DNA from: Planctomycetota bacterium
Lineage (GTDB): Bacteria; Planctomycetota; Planctomycetia; Gemmatales; Gemmataceae
Assembly: GCA_026692965.1 (NCBI GenBank)
Contig: JAPLNF010000340.1
Coordinates: 1,136 to 45,994 of the forward strand
Direction: 5' to 3'
Length of the DNA stretch: 44,859 bases
The first letter of the stretch is position 1, and the number at the start of each line of letters is the position of its first letter. A program made the translations under genes and the position numbers. Under the pieces are notes generated by a model. The model worked only from the letters and a program-made list of their open reading frames with translations, was not told the origin of the DNA and did not search any database. Below are positions 33,671-42,283 of the stretch, one piece after another.

Positions 33671-35065
33671 ATGTCCAAGGATAAGTTACTATTTGTAACA
33701 GGCAAGTTAGCAAGCCCTTCACTCATGGATTTACTATCCAGGATGACGGACTCTTTACCATTTGATTGGGAAATTAACACATTACCAATAAATGTAGCAG
33801 CATTGGCAACCATTGAATGGATTAGTTCACATTTAAAAATAACGAACAAACCCGACAAAATAATAATCCCCGGCTTATGCAGAGGAGAAACAAAAATTTT
33901 AGAAATTCAGACAGGCATTCCTTGCATAAAAGGCCCCAAAGACCTTCGAGATTTACCTAACTTTTTAAAGGTTGGAAATTTTAATGCGACGAACCCTGAT
34001 TATGGCCAATACAACATTGAGATAATAGCGGAAATAAATCACGCGCCTGATTTATCCTTAGAGAAAATCGAAACTACAGCCATTCATCTTATTTCACAGG
34101 GTGCGGATATCATTGATCTAGGAATGAATCCGGGCACACCTTGGAAACAAGTTGGGGAATGTGTTCAAAGACTAAAAAAACTAAATATCAAAGTTTCCAT
34201 CGATAGTTTTAATCCCGTGGAAGTAGAAAGTGCAGTAAATGCAGGAGCGGATTTGGTTTTAAGTATCAACGAAGATAATCTTGAAATTGCCAAACATTTA
34301 GAATGCGAATTTGTTTTGATACCAAAAGAACCAGGAAAACTAGAAACTTTAAGTAAATGTGTTGAAAAGCTAATGAGCTGGAACCGTAAATTTAGAATCG
34401 ACCCAATTCTTGAACCAATCGGGCTTGGCTTCGCAAAATCATTACTCGGGTATTATAAGGCCCGCGAACTTTATCCCACGATCCCCATGATGATGGGAAT
34501 TGGAAATGTAACCGAATTAACAGATTCAGATTCATCCGGGATCAATGCATTATTAATTGCAATATGCCAAGAACTTAATATTCAAAGTGTTTTAACTACA
34601 TCCGTTATTAACTGGTGCAGGACTTCGGTTAAAGAAATAGATCTTGCTAGAAAACTGATGTTTCATGCCATCACAAAGCAAGTAATTCCCAAACGATTAG
34701 AACCGGGATTACTATTACTAAGAGATCCCACCGAACGAAAACATGGAATAGAAACACTAAACCGATTTAAGTCGGAAATAAAGGACAAGAATTTCCGGAT
34801 ATTTGCTGAAGAGGGACTAATCCACATCATGAATAAAAACATTCATCTAATGGGCCAAGATCCTTACAAATTAATTGAGGACGTAAAAAAAACAGAAGAA
34901 ATTGATGAATCTCATTCCTTTTATTTAGGATTTGAACTATGTAAAGCGATGACAGCTATTACACTGGGAAAAAATTACACTCAGGATCAGGAATTACAGT
35001 GGGGTTTCTTAACAAAAGAAGAGACGATCCATCGTAATCCGATGGTAGATAAAAAAACAGAATAA
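33671..35065 (+). CDS. Dihydropteroate synthase-like protein (DUF6513 type)
   Basis: The 464-residue protein has an N-terminal alpha/beta domain (about 1-110) and a TIM-barrel pterin-binding domain with QGADIIDLGMNPGTPW (DHPS loop GADIIDxG...PG) and VSIDSFNPVEVESAVNAGAD (DHPS SIDT-like strand). A C-terminal domain of about 110 residues follows. Length and architecture differ from folate DHPS (about 280 residues). It matches the DHPS-related proteins found in methylotrophs and Planctomycetes together with tetrahydromethanopterin C1 genes, where they are thought to serve methanopterin biosynthesis. The following pabB gene supplies p-aminobenzoate, which both folate and methanopterin need. Assignment to methanopterin rather than folate is inference. 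Confidence 0.78.
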   Translation: MSKDKLLFVTGKLASPSLMDLLSRMTDSLPFDWEINTLPINVAALATIEWISSHLKITNKPDKIIIPGLCRGETKILEIQTGIPCIKGPKDLRDLPNFLKVGNFNATNPDYGQYNIEIIAEINHAPDLSLEKIETTAIHLISQGADIIDLGMNPGTPWKQVGECVQRLKKLNIKVSIDSFNPVEVESAVNAGADLVLSINEDNLEIAKHLECEFVLIPKEPGKLETLSKCVEKLMSWNRKFRIDPILEPIGLGFAKSLLGYYKARELYPTIPMMMGIGNVTELTDSDSSGINALLIAICQELNIQSVLTTSVINWCRTSVKEIDLARKLMFHAITKQVIPKRLEPGLLLLRDPTERKHGIETLNRFKSEIKDKNFRIFAEEGLIHIMNKNIHLMGQDPYKLIEDVKKTEEIDESHSFYLGFELCKAMTAITLGKNYTQDQELQWGFLTKEETIHRNPMVDKKTE

Positions 35066-35095
35066 GAACTTTGCGACCTAAGAAAAGATTGAATT

Positions 35096-36541
35096 GTGAT
35101 AACACCGTACATCAAAAAAATAAGTATGAAAATAAGCCAAAGTGAGGCTTTTTTAAGATTGCAAAATCTACCCGGATTATTGTTCCTTGAAGGCAACGCC
35201 AGTGGCAGTGATTATGCTTTTTTAACTGCAGATCCTTTTAAAGTATTAGAAAAGCAAGCGGACACAAACCAACACCAACCAAGCGATATATTAAAAACTT
35301 TAAGAAGCGAGTATAGCCGTTGGAAAATTAAACCAACGGACGGAGTCCCTCCATTTCAAGGCGGGATCGCAGGGCTATTTGGCTATGGATTATCGAAACA
35401 AATAGAAAAGTTACCTTCGGATAGCAAAGCTTTTATCCCATCGCCTGACTTATCAATAGGATTTTACGACTGGGTTCTATCATTTGATTTACGAAAAGAC
35501 GAAGTCTGGCTGGTTTCAACTGGTTTCCCTGAAGCGACTGAAAATTTACAAAACCTTCGCGCTAAAAATCGCGCCGATATGGTTATTAAATTGCTTGAAA
35601 CTCCCACCAAAAACCATCTGACAAACTTGACACAAGAAGAATTAAGCTATAAAACTCCTGAAAATTTATTCAGGTTATTTAAAGACGAGCATTTTTATTG
35701 TGATAATTCCGCGATTGACTACATGAAAAGCGTTGAAAAAAGTATTGAATACATCAATGCAGGAGATTCTTTTCAGATCAATTTGTCACAAAGGTTCTGG
35801 CATCCAAAATTTTGTGATGACCGATTGCTTTACGAATTACTTTCAAAAACATCCCCTGCCCCATTTTCATGCTATCTAAATACTTCGATGGGCAATATTT
35901 TAAGCGCATCTCCTGAAAGATTTCTAACCCTCCAAAACAACAAAGTAATAACAAGTCCAATTAAAGGAACGAGGCCCAGAGGAAAAACAGAAAAAGAAGA
36001 TATCGATCTGGCGAATTCGCTTCTAAATAGCCCAAAAGATAGAGCTGAAAATGTAATGATTGTAGATTTACTCAGAAATGATCTGGGGCGAGTTTGCTCA
36101 TTCGGAAGCATTCAAGTTGAAGAGCTTTGCAAACTTGAAAGTTTCTCCAATGTGCACCATTTAGTTTCCAAAGTTACAGGTAACCTAAAGCCAGAGCATG
36201 ATGCCTTAGATTTATTGCTTTCATGTTTTCCGGGAGGATCTGTTACAGGAGCCCCGAAGATACGATCGATGGAAATAATATCCGAATTAGAAACATCACC
36301 ACGCGGAATTTATTGTGGTAGCGCAGGGTATCTTGGTTTTGACGGATCCATGGATACAAACATTTTAATACGAAGTATATTTTCATCACAAAAATGGCTG
36401 CAATTTGGAGCAGGAGGCGGGATTGTTGCAGATTCGAATCCTAACGATGAATACCTTGAAACTTTAAATAAGGCCTCAGGAATTATACAAACTATTCGCT
36501 CTCACCCAGATTCCATTAATTTGATTCAATCAAATCGCTAG
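35096..36541 (+). CDS. pabB: Aminodeoxychorismate synthase component I (p-aminobenzoate synthase)
   Basis: The start is GTG 35096, which keeps the N-terminal strand seen in the family; an ATG ten codons later has no better ribosome binding site. The 481-residue chorismate-binding enzyme shows PIKGTRPRGKT, where Lys is the PabB hallmark (anthranilate synthase has Ala in PxAGT). DLLRNDLGRV, the FPGGSVTGAPK loop and GAGGGIVADSNPNDEYLET follow. It converts chorismate to 4-amino-4-deoxychorismate using ammonia from a PabA subunit not seen here. It follows the DHPS-like gene by 30 bases, probably in one transcript. Its 3' end overlaps the convergent oxidoreductase gene by 26 bases. Confidence 0.9.
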   Translation: MITPYIKKISMKISQSEAFLRLQNLPGLLFLEGNASGSDYAFLTADPFKVLEKQADTNQHQPSDILKTLRSEYSRWKIKPTDGVPPFQGGIAGLFGYGLSKQIEKLPSDSKAFIPSPDLSIGFYDWVLSFDLRKDEVWLVSTGFPEATENLQNLRAKNRADMVIKLLETPTKNHLTNLTQEELSYKTPENLFRLFKDEHFYCDNSAIDYMKSVEKSIEYINAGDSFQINLSQRFWHPKFCDDRLLYELLSKTSPAPFSCYLNTSMGNILSASPERFLTLQNNKVITSPIKGTRPRGKTEKEDIDLANSLLNSPKDRAENVMIVDLLRNDLGRVCSFGSIQVEELCKLESFSNVHHLVSKVTGNLKPEHDALDLLLSCFPGGSVTGAPKIRSMEIISELETSPRGIYCGSAGYLGFDGSMDTNILIRSIFSSQKWLQFGAGGGIVADSNPNDEYLETLNKASGIIQTIRSHPDSINLIQSNR

Positions 36542-37631
36542 GGTTTATTGCTTGGTGCGTTGAAGCTGAAATCAAAACCGCTTCGCACAGTGCAATAGTT
36601 AACAGGTTATCATCACCACTAATTTCGGGTTCGATCCCTAATTCAACCGCACGCAATAATTGAGCCATTGTGCCAACAAAAGCATCGGGAAACCAAACTT
36701 CGCTCCATGTTGGGGAATGCCATTTACCATTATCACCAACAGTAGTGAACTCTAAAGTACTTGGAATTTTTTCGGGATATTTAGGCCAACCGATAGTACC
36801 TTTTGCCATGCCAAGAGTACCTTCAATGCGCCACCGAATATAAATATCTTCTCCCGCACCTTCCTTGGCAGGCCCCGCCCAAACATCATCCCAAGAAGAC
36901 GCGCGTGCTCCGGAATCATATTCGAGGATGTATAAAATAACGCCATCCGTATGCGAAAATTTAGTTCTTGGGTCTTTGGTGGTACTAGCGAAAACGCGGT
37001 TTGGGTTCCCCAACCAATAGCGAAAAGTATCCAAATGGTGAATGCTCATGATAAAAGTTGAAAGCGATTTTAAACCTTGGGCCCAAGGCATCCAATGTGG
37101 AATAGCTCGCATTTCAATGGTAGCTAGAACAATATCGCCAAGTTTCCCTGAATTTAAAAGAGATTTAGCAACCCTTACTGATTGATCAAAACGCATATTT
37201 TGATTGACTGCAAGAATGACCGATTTTTGTTTGCACGCGTTAACTAATTTTTTTGCAATAAGCAAATCCATTGCAAGAGGCTTCTGGGCTAAAATTCCCC
37301 GCAATTTTTTAGATTGCTCAAGAGCCTTCATTATAATTTCTGGTTGAGCTTCCGGCGGAACCGCAATATCTAAAATATCAAAGTCACCATGCTCAAGCAT
37401 TTCATCAATTGAATCAAACACGACGGGGATATTATGATCTAAAGCCACCTCTCTGGCTTTATCTTTAGATCTTGAAGCAATACAAGAAACATGAAATCCC
37501 GCACTTATATAAGCCGGGATCTGGCAATCTTTCATTATAAAACCAGAACCGATACATCCTATCTTGAAATCTTTTTTCACAGGAAGAATTGGCAGTCTTG
37601 AATCTACAAGATACTTGATGAAGTTATCCAA
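36516..37631 (-). CDS. Gfo/Idh/MocA family NAD(P)-dependent oxidoreductase
   Basis: The 371-residue protein probably starts at TTG 37631, preceded by AGGAA seven bases upstream; the first in-frame ATG would remove the Rossmann motif. The nucleotide-binding loop is GCIGSGFIM (about 25-33). The usual EKP catalytic motif reads QKPLAMD, keeping Lys. The C-terminal domain contains MRAIPHWMPW and SIHHLDTFRYWLG, placing the conserved His. Substrates are typically sugars or inositols and cannot be told. The gene starts 17 bases after ispH and should be in its transcript. Confidence 0.82.
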   Translation of the reverse strand: MDNFIKYLVDSRLPILPVKKDFKIGCIGSGFIMKDCQIPAYISAGFHVSCIASRSKDKAREVALDHNIPVVFDSIDEMLEHGDFDILDIAVPPEAQPEIIMKALEQSKKLRGILAQKPLAMDLLIAKKLVNACKQKSVILAVNQNMRFDQSVRVAKSLLNSGKLGDIVLATIEMRAIPHWMPWAQGLKSLSTFIMSIHHLDTFRYWLGNPNRVFASTTKDPRTKFSHTDGVILYILEYDSGARASSWDDVWAGPAKEGAGEDIYIRWRIEGTLGMAKGTIGWPKYPEKIPSTLEFTTVGDNGKWHSPTWSEVWFPDAFVGTMAQLLRAVELGIEPEISGDDNLLTIALCEAVLISASTHQAINPSDLIESN

Positions 37632-37647
37632 AATTGGTTCCTATAAA

Positions 37648-38589
37648 TCACGAAACAGAATTGGAAATAACTCTTAACTCTCTAGGCAAAGGAAATTGGA
37701 CATTTTCTTCCCGGATGATTCTGTTTTCAACATAGGCGTTATAATTAATTCTGAGCCATTCAACACATTCTTCAACAACATCTTCTGGGGCACTGGCTCC
37801 TGCAGTAATTAAAACAATTTCAGTATTAATCAGCCATTCGGGATTAATCTCTTTGACAGAATCAATCAAATAAGCAGGTTTACCTAAGCTTATTGCAAGT
37901 TCTGAAAGACGCATACTATTTGAGCTGTTTTGACTTCCAAGAACTAAAACAAGATCAACTTCAGGAACAAGCTCCTTGACTGCTTCCTGTCTATTCTGAG
38001 TTGCATAACAAATATCATCCTTAGATGGCCCTATGATATTTGGAAATTTTTTCTTCAATACCTGAATAATAACCTGGGCTTCATCAACGCTTAAAGTTGT
38101 TTGAGTCAAAAACGCAACCTTGGTATCTTTAGGTAGAACCAAATTGTTTGCACTTTGAACATCTTCCACCAAAACAATACTTCCAGGAGCTTCACCCATC
38201 GTTCCCAGTACTTCGTCGTGCCCCTCATGGCCAATCAAAATAATGGTATAGCCCTCACTTGCAAATTTTACCGCTTCTTTATGAACCTTGGTCACAAGCG
38301 GGCAAGTAGCATCAATCGCGAGAAGATTTCGTTTTTGAGAATCCAACCTGATAGTCGGGGAGACACCATGCGCACTGTATAAAACAGTTGAGCCTTCAGG
38401 AATATCATCAATTTTATCAACGAAGACGACGCCTTTTTTACTGAAGCGGTCGACGACGGGCCTATTATGAACAATTTCATGATAAACATAAAGAGGCGAG
38501 CCAAATTTTGCCAAAGCTTTTTCTAGGCTTTCGATAGCCATGTTAACGCCAGCGCAGAAACCTCTTGGATTTGCAAGAATCACTTTCAT
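37648..38589 (-). CDS. ispH: 4-hydroxy-3-methylbut-2-enyl diphosphate reductase
   Basis: ATG 38589 is chosen: GGAGG lies about 10 bases upstream, and the protein then begins MKVILANPRGFCAGV like the family. The 313-residue enzyme performs the last step of the non-mevalonate isoprenoid pathway, making IPP and DMAPP. It has the three [4Fe-4S] cysteines: Cys12, Cys in IDATCPLV and Cys in DDICYATQNRQ. Substrate-binding His are seen in YHEIVHNRPVV and HGV, with EGHDEVLG near the middle. The frame continues 11 codons upstream without support. It is the leading gene of an ispH-oxidoreductase pair. Confidence 0.95.
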   Translation of the reverse strand: MKVILANPRGFCAGVNMAIESLEKALAKFGSPLYVYHEIVHNRPVVDRFSKKGVVFVDKIDDIPEGSTVLYSAHGVSPTIRLDSQKRNLLAIDATCPLVTKVHKEAVKFASEGYTIILIGHEGHDEVLGTMGEAPGSIVLVEDVQSANNLVLPKDTKVAFLTQTTLSVDEAQVIIQVLKKKFPNIIGPSKDDICYATQNRQEAVKELVPEVDLVLVLGSQNSSNSMRLSELAISLGKPAYLIDSVKEINPEWLINTEIVLITAGASAPEDVVEECVEWLRINYNAYVENRIIREENVQFPLPRELRVISNSVS

Positions 38590-38653
38590 TCGGCCATCTC
38601 CTCCATGTATAGACCAAGACATAATACAAAATTATTGTAGCAGGGTAACCAAC

Positions 38654-38685
38654 AAAAAAGCCGCGACTGGAGAACCAATCACGGC
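38654..38685 (-). terminator. Rho-independent terminator of the small secreted protein gene
   Basis: On the minus strand, GCCGTGATTGG pairs with CCAGTCGCGGC (11 pairs including G-U) around a TTCT loop and is followed by TTTTTT. It begins 25 bases after the stop of the gene at 38711 and separates it from ispH. Confidence 0.85.
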
Positions 38686-38710
38686 AAATTTATACATAAG
38701 AACATGAAAA

Positions 38711-39040
38711 TCAGTCGTACTTAACGCCATCTTTTGCTGGAACAATCCACTTCTTACCATCTTTTTCAAGCACAACGCCTTTTACGGAACCTTTAGCAGG
38801 CCCATTGCAAACCGTATCATGGTAAGATTCTGCTTTGCCATTATCTTTAAAGTAATAAATCACTACTTTGCCTTTTTCTGAAACCTTTATGGCATGGCCA
38901 CAATCTGCAGTTTCATTTAAGGCACACTTAGAGCAATTAATTTCACCCTTAAGGGTGACTTCTTTAGCAGGTTTATCGGCAGCAGAAACTAATCCGACGA
39001 AACACAATAACGCAAATGCAGTAAAAACAAGATTTTTCAT
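38711..39040 (-). CDS. Small secreted Cys-containing protein (DUF6370-like)
   Basis: ATG 39040 follows TTGGAGAA by a good distance and opens a signal peptide (MKNLVFTAFALLCFVGLVSA, cleavage near SAA-DK). The mature protein of about 89 residues has four Cys: INCSKCALNETADCGHAI and HDTVC. Its layout CxxC...C, then a VIYYFKDN strand and a late Cys, matches a small planctomycete family I know as DUF6370. The CxxC plus His residues could bind a metal, but this is not established. It has its own terminator and faces the arg operon divergently. Confidence 0.75.
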   Translation of the reverse strand: MKNLVFTAFALLCFVGLVSAADKPAKEVTLKGEINCSKCALNETADCGHAIKVSEKGKVVIYYFKDNGKAESYHDTVCNGPAKGSVKGVVLEKDGKKWIVPAKDGVKYD

Positions 39041-39143
39041 AACATTCTCCAAATGAAATTAGGAAACACTAGCCGATTATACCATTTAATATTTTTATTC
39101 CACATCAAATTTTCAAACAAATGACAATTAACCCTTAGAAGTG

Positions 39144-39171
39144 TTGACATCTTAGAAATCAGCCCTATTAT
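39144..39171 (+). promoter_or_regulatory. Sigma-70-like promoter of the arginine genes
   Basis: A perfect TTGACA (39144-39149) is followed after 16 bases by TATTAT (39166-39171, five of six). The argB start is about 28 bases further on, leaving a short leader. No recognisable ARG box overlaps it. Confidence 0.7.
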
Positions 39172-39199
39172 TACCATTTATTACTTAGGTTTAATAAAA

Positions 39200-40072
39200 A
39201 TGAATGCACTACATAAAGCTGAGGCATTGGTAGAGGCACTGGATTATTTCAGAGCCTTTAGAAAAAAAATTGTGGTGGTTAAATTAGGCGGAAGCATCAT
39301 GGATGATTCAAGCTGCCTAACCAGCACTCTGGCAGACTTGGTTCTAATGGAAACGGCTGGCATGTTCCCAGTTTTAGTTCATGGTGGGGGCAAAGCAATC
39401 GACCAAGCTATGGCCAAGCAAGGGCTTCAACCAAAAAAAATTGCAGGTCGTAGAATTACTGATGATGATACTCTTGCTATTGTTAAAGATGTTCTCACCA
39501 ATGATACCAATGCTGATATAGTTAGACGAATCAGAAATCTTGGGGGCCGAGCTATCCCTCTTCATACCGGGGCAATGCAGGTACTGTGGGGAAAAAAATG
39601 GTTGTTACCTACTGAAAACGGCTTTACAGATCTTGGGCATGTTGGAATAGTAGACAAAGTTGACAACAATCTTATTTCAGATTTTATAAGCGCCGGGGTG
39701 ATTCCTGTCATTCCCTCGCTGGCAATTGATGATAAAAACTCATGGCTCAACGTGAATGCTGACACTGCGGCTTGCGCTGTTGCAATGAGTTTAAAAGCTG
39801 AAAAACTTGTTTTTCTTTCTGATACCCCAGGAATACTTCGGGATCGCAAAGACCCTTCATCTTTGATTACCAGTCTTAATCAAAAAGACTGCCAAGAATT
39901 AATCAAGCAAGGGATAATTGATTCCGGCATGATCCCAAAAGTTGAAGCTTGCCTTGATAGTTTGCAAAAAGGTGTTGGTAAAACCCACATGATCGATGGC
40001 AGGCAAAAGCATTCATTATTACTTGAAATATTTACCAAACAAGGCACCGGTACTGAGATCACACTTAATTAG
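39200..40072 (+). CDS. argB: Acetylglutamate kinase
   Basis: The 290-residue enzyme phosphorylates N-acetylglutamate in arginine biosynthesis. It shows the nucleotide site KLGGSIMDD near residue 30, the VHGGGKAIDQ substrate loop, the mid-protein VNADTAACAVAMSLKAEKLVFLSD-type segment (read in parts) and DTPGIL, then GMIPKVEACLDSL. It has a slightly extended N-terminal helix (LHKAEALVEALDYFRAF), a feature of hexameric arginine-inhibitable kinases, so feedback inhibition by arginine is likely. It is the first gene of argB-argD-argF behind the 39144 promoter, with 32 bases to argD. Confidence 0.94.
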   Translation: MNALHKAEALVEALDYFRAFRKKIVVVKLGGSIMDDSSCLTSTLADLVLMETAGMFPVLVHGGGKAIDQAMAKQGLQPKKIAGRRITDDDTLAIVKDVLTNDTNADIVRRIRNLGGRAIPLHTGAMQVLWGKKWLLPTENGFTDLGHVGIVDKVDNNLISDFISAGVIPVIPSLAIDDKNSWLNVNADTAACAVAMSLKAEKLVFLSDTPGILRDRKDPSSLITSLNQKDCQELIKQGIIDSGMIPKVEACLDSLQKGVGKTHMIDGRQKHSLLLEIFTKQGTGTEITLN

Positions 40073-40104
40073 TGTTGAATTAACATTTAAAGAAAAGGAT
40101 TACT

Positions 40105-41280
40105 ATGAATTCCAACTTGTTGAACATTTACAACAAGAATGTAATTGCAAATTACAAAAAGTTTCCTGTTTGCTTGGTTCGCGGCGAAGGTTCCAGAGTT
40201 TGGGACGACGAAGGAAATGTGTACCTAGATTTATTTCCAGGCTGGGGATGTGGATTGCTTGGCCATTGCCCGCCCTTAGTCGTTGAAGCAGTAAAAAACC
40301 AAGTTGGCAAACTCATTCATGTTCCAAATTCATGGTACACAGAACCTCAAGGTATGCTTGCGGAAGCACTCGCCACTAGAACTGGTTGGGGTGGACAGTG
40401 CTTTTTCTGTAATAGCGGAACTGAAGCTAATGAAGCAGCTATTAAAATGGCGCGACTGAATGGCGGCCCAGGAAAATATAAAATCATTACTGCTTTGAAC
40501 AGTTTCCATGGCAGAACTTTTGCTGCACTCAGTGCCACCGGGCAACCAAAATACCATCAAGGTCTCGAACCGATGCTACCGGGATTTTCTTATGTCCCAT
40601 TTGGCGACTTAGAAGCAACTCGCCTGGCCATTGATTCAGAAACCTGCGCCATCATGGTTGAACCAATACAGGGTGAAGGTGGGATCAACCTACCGCCCGC
40701 AGGTTACCTTGAAGGCTTGCGCAAGATATGTGATGAAAACAAATTAATGTTAATATTCGACGAAGTACAAACAGGGACGGGAAGAACAGGAAAGTGGTTT
40801 TCACACCAAAACTGGAATGTTATCCCTGATTGCGTTTCGTTGGCGAAAGCTTTGGCGGGGGGTGTTGCATGTGGTGGGTTAATAGCCCGAGAAGAATTCG
40901 CAGCAAAGCTTAAACCAGGAACTCATGCTGCAACATTCGGTGGCAACCCAATCGCCTGTGTAGCGGCCCTAGCAACGATTGAAACAATTGAAAAAGAAAA
41001 CCTACTTGAAAGAGCCGTTGTGATTGGAAATCGGTTTAAAAGCAAATTCGAATCTTGGAAAGAAAAATGCTCACTGATAACTGACATCAGGATATCTGGT
41101 GCCATGATTGGGCTTGAGCTTTCGGAAGATGCCACCCACCTCGTCCAAAAATGTTTGGAACAAAAATTACTCATAAACTGCACCCACAACACGGTAATTC
41201 GTTTGTTACCGGCGCTCAACATTACTGATGCTGAGATTGATGAGGGTTGCGACATACTTGAAAAAATCATTCTTGGATAA
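40105..41280 (+). CDS. argD: Acetylornithine aminotransferase (PLP-dependent)
   Basis: The 391-residue class III aminotransferase follows AAGGA closely. It shows FFCNSGTEANEAAIKMAR, NSFHGRTFAALSATGQPKYHQG, VEPIQGEGGI, IFDEVQTGTGRTGKWF and the PLP-lysine in SLAKALAGGVACGG. HAATFGGNPIACVAALAT completes the active site. These and the gene order argue for ArgD, which converts N-acetylglutamate semialdehyde to N-acetylornithine with glutamate. Dual use in lysine synthesis is possible in this family. It lies 55 bases before argF. Confidence 0.92.
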   Translation: MNSNLLNIYNKNVIANYKKFPVCLVRGEGSRVWDDEGNVYLDLFPGWGCGLLGHCPPLVVEAVKNQVGKLIHVPNSWYTEPQGMLAEALATRTGWGGQCFFCNSGTEANEAAIKMARLNGGPGKYKIITALNSFHGRTFAALSATGQPKYHQGLEPMLPGFSYVPFGDLEATRLAIDSETCAIMVEPIQGEGGINLPPAGYLEGLRKICDENKLMLIFDEVQTGTGRTGKWFSHQNWNVIPDCVSLAKALAGGVACGGLIAREEFAAKLKPGTHAATFGGNPIACVAALATIETIEKENLLERAVVIGNRFKSKFESWKEKCSLITDIRISGAMIGLELSEDATHLVQKCLEQKLLINCTHNTVIRLLPALNITDAEIDEGCDILEKIILG

Positions 41281-41335
41281 CATTTTATTGCTGCACAATC
41301 CTAGCAGTTAATCAAAATTATTAATGGTAACGAAC

Positions 41336-42259
41336 ATGAAGCATTTACTTTCATTACTTGAATACAACGAATCGGAATTTGTTAAACTTCTCGAATTAGC
41401 TGAAAAGATCAAAGCAGACTGGGTAAAAGGAAAAAGGCCAGATCTCTTACCCAGAAAGGTTTTAGGCCTTATCTTTGAAAAGCCGTCACTCCGAACCAGA
41501 GTTAGTTTTGAAGCTGCGATGATGCAAATGGGTGGAAATTCAATATTTCTTGGCACTGCAGATGGTAAGATAGGCGTCCGCGAAACTGTTGCAGATTTTG
41601 CCCGCACCATCAGTCATTATGTTGACACAGTTGTACTACGAACTTTTTCACACGATACGATTGTCGAATTTGCAAAAAACTGTTCGGTCCCCGTGATCAA
41701 TGGCCTAAGTGATCAATTTCATCCCTGCCAGTCAATTGCAGATATCCTGACAATCCGCGAATCGTTTGGGCCAAAACCTGGAAAAACAGTTGTTTTTATT
41801 GGGGATGGTAACAATGTTTCAAGATCCCTTGCAATCGCTTGCGCATTGGTTGGTTACCACTTTATTCTTACAGGTCCCAAGCTTTACCACTTTGACAAAG
41901 AGTTTTTAGATTTGTTTTCCAAGCGATTTCCAAAAGCGGTCTTAATTCAATCCTCAGATTCAGTGAACAGCCTCAAAAATGCAGATATCATTTACACAGA
42001 TGTTTGGACCAGCATGGGACAGGAAAACGAAAACGAAAAACGAATCAAGAAATTCAAAGACTTCCAAATTAATGATCGTTTGATGAGCAAAGCACCAAAG
42101 CATTGCAAGTTTATGCATTGTCTTCCTGCACACAGGGGCGAAGAAGTTACAGACTCAGTAATTGATGGCGATGGAAGCATTGTATTCGAACAAGCAGGAA
42201 ACAGGATGCATGCCCAAAAAGCAATTTTACTCGATATGATTCTTAGTTCAAAAAAATAA
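41336..42259 (+). CDS. argF: Ornithine carbamoyltransferase
   Basis: The 307-residue form from ATG 41336 (MKHLLSLLEYNESEF) is preferred over an ATG four codons earlier. Carbamoyl-phosphate loop KPSLRTRVSFEAAMMQMGG, HPCQSIADILT and the ornithine-specific loop HCLPAHRGEEVTDSVIDG are all present, as is the DGNNVSRSLAIACALVG segment. It makes citrulline from ornithine and carbamoyl phosphate and forms trimers in the cytoplasm. It lies between argD and rph, with 24 bases to rph. argC, argJ, argG and argH are not in the window. Confidence 0.95.
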   Translation: MKHLLSLLEYNESEFVKLLELAEKIKADWVKGKRPDLLPRKVLGLIFEKPSLRTRVSFEAAMMQMGGNSIFLGTADGKIGVRETVADFARTISHYVDTVVLRTFSHDTIVEFAKNCSVPVINGLSDQFHPCQSIADILTIRESFGPKPGKTVVFIGDGNNVSRSLAIACALVGYHFILTGPKLYHFDKEFLDLFSKRFPKAVLIQSSDSVNSLKNADIIYTDVWTSMGQENENEKRIKKFKDFQINDRLMSKAPKHCKFMHCLPAHRGEEVTDSVIDGDGSIVFEQAGNRMHAQKAILLDMILSSKK

Positions 42260-42283
42260 CTTACACAGATTAGGATTAGCAAC

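Noticed and set aside
35096-36541. Anthranilate synthase component I (TrpE)
   Set aside because: The active-site loop reads PIKGTRPRG with Lys, as in PabB; TrpE has Ala at that place. No trp genes are nearby.
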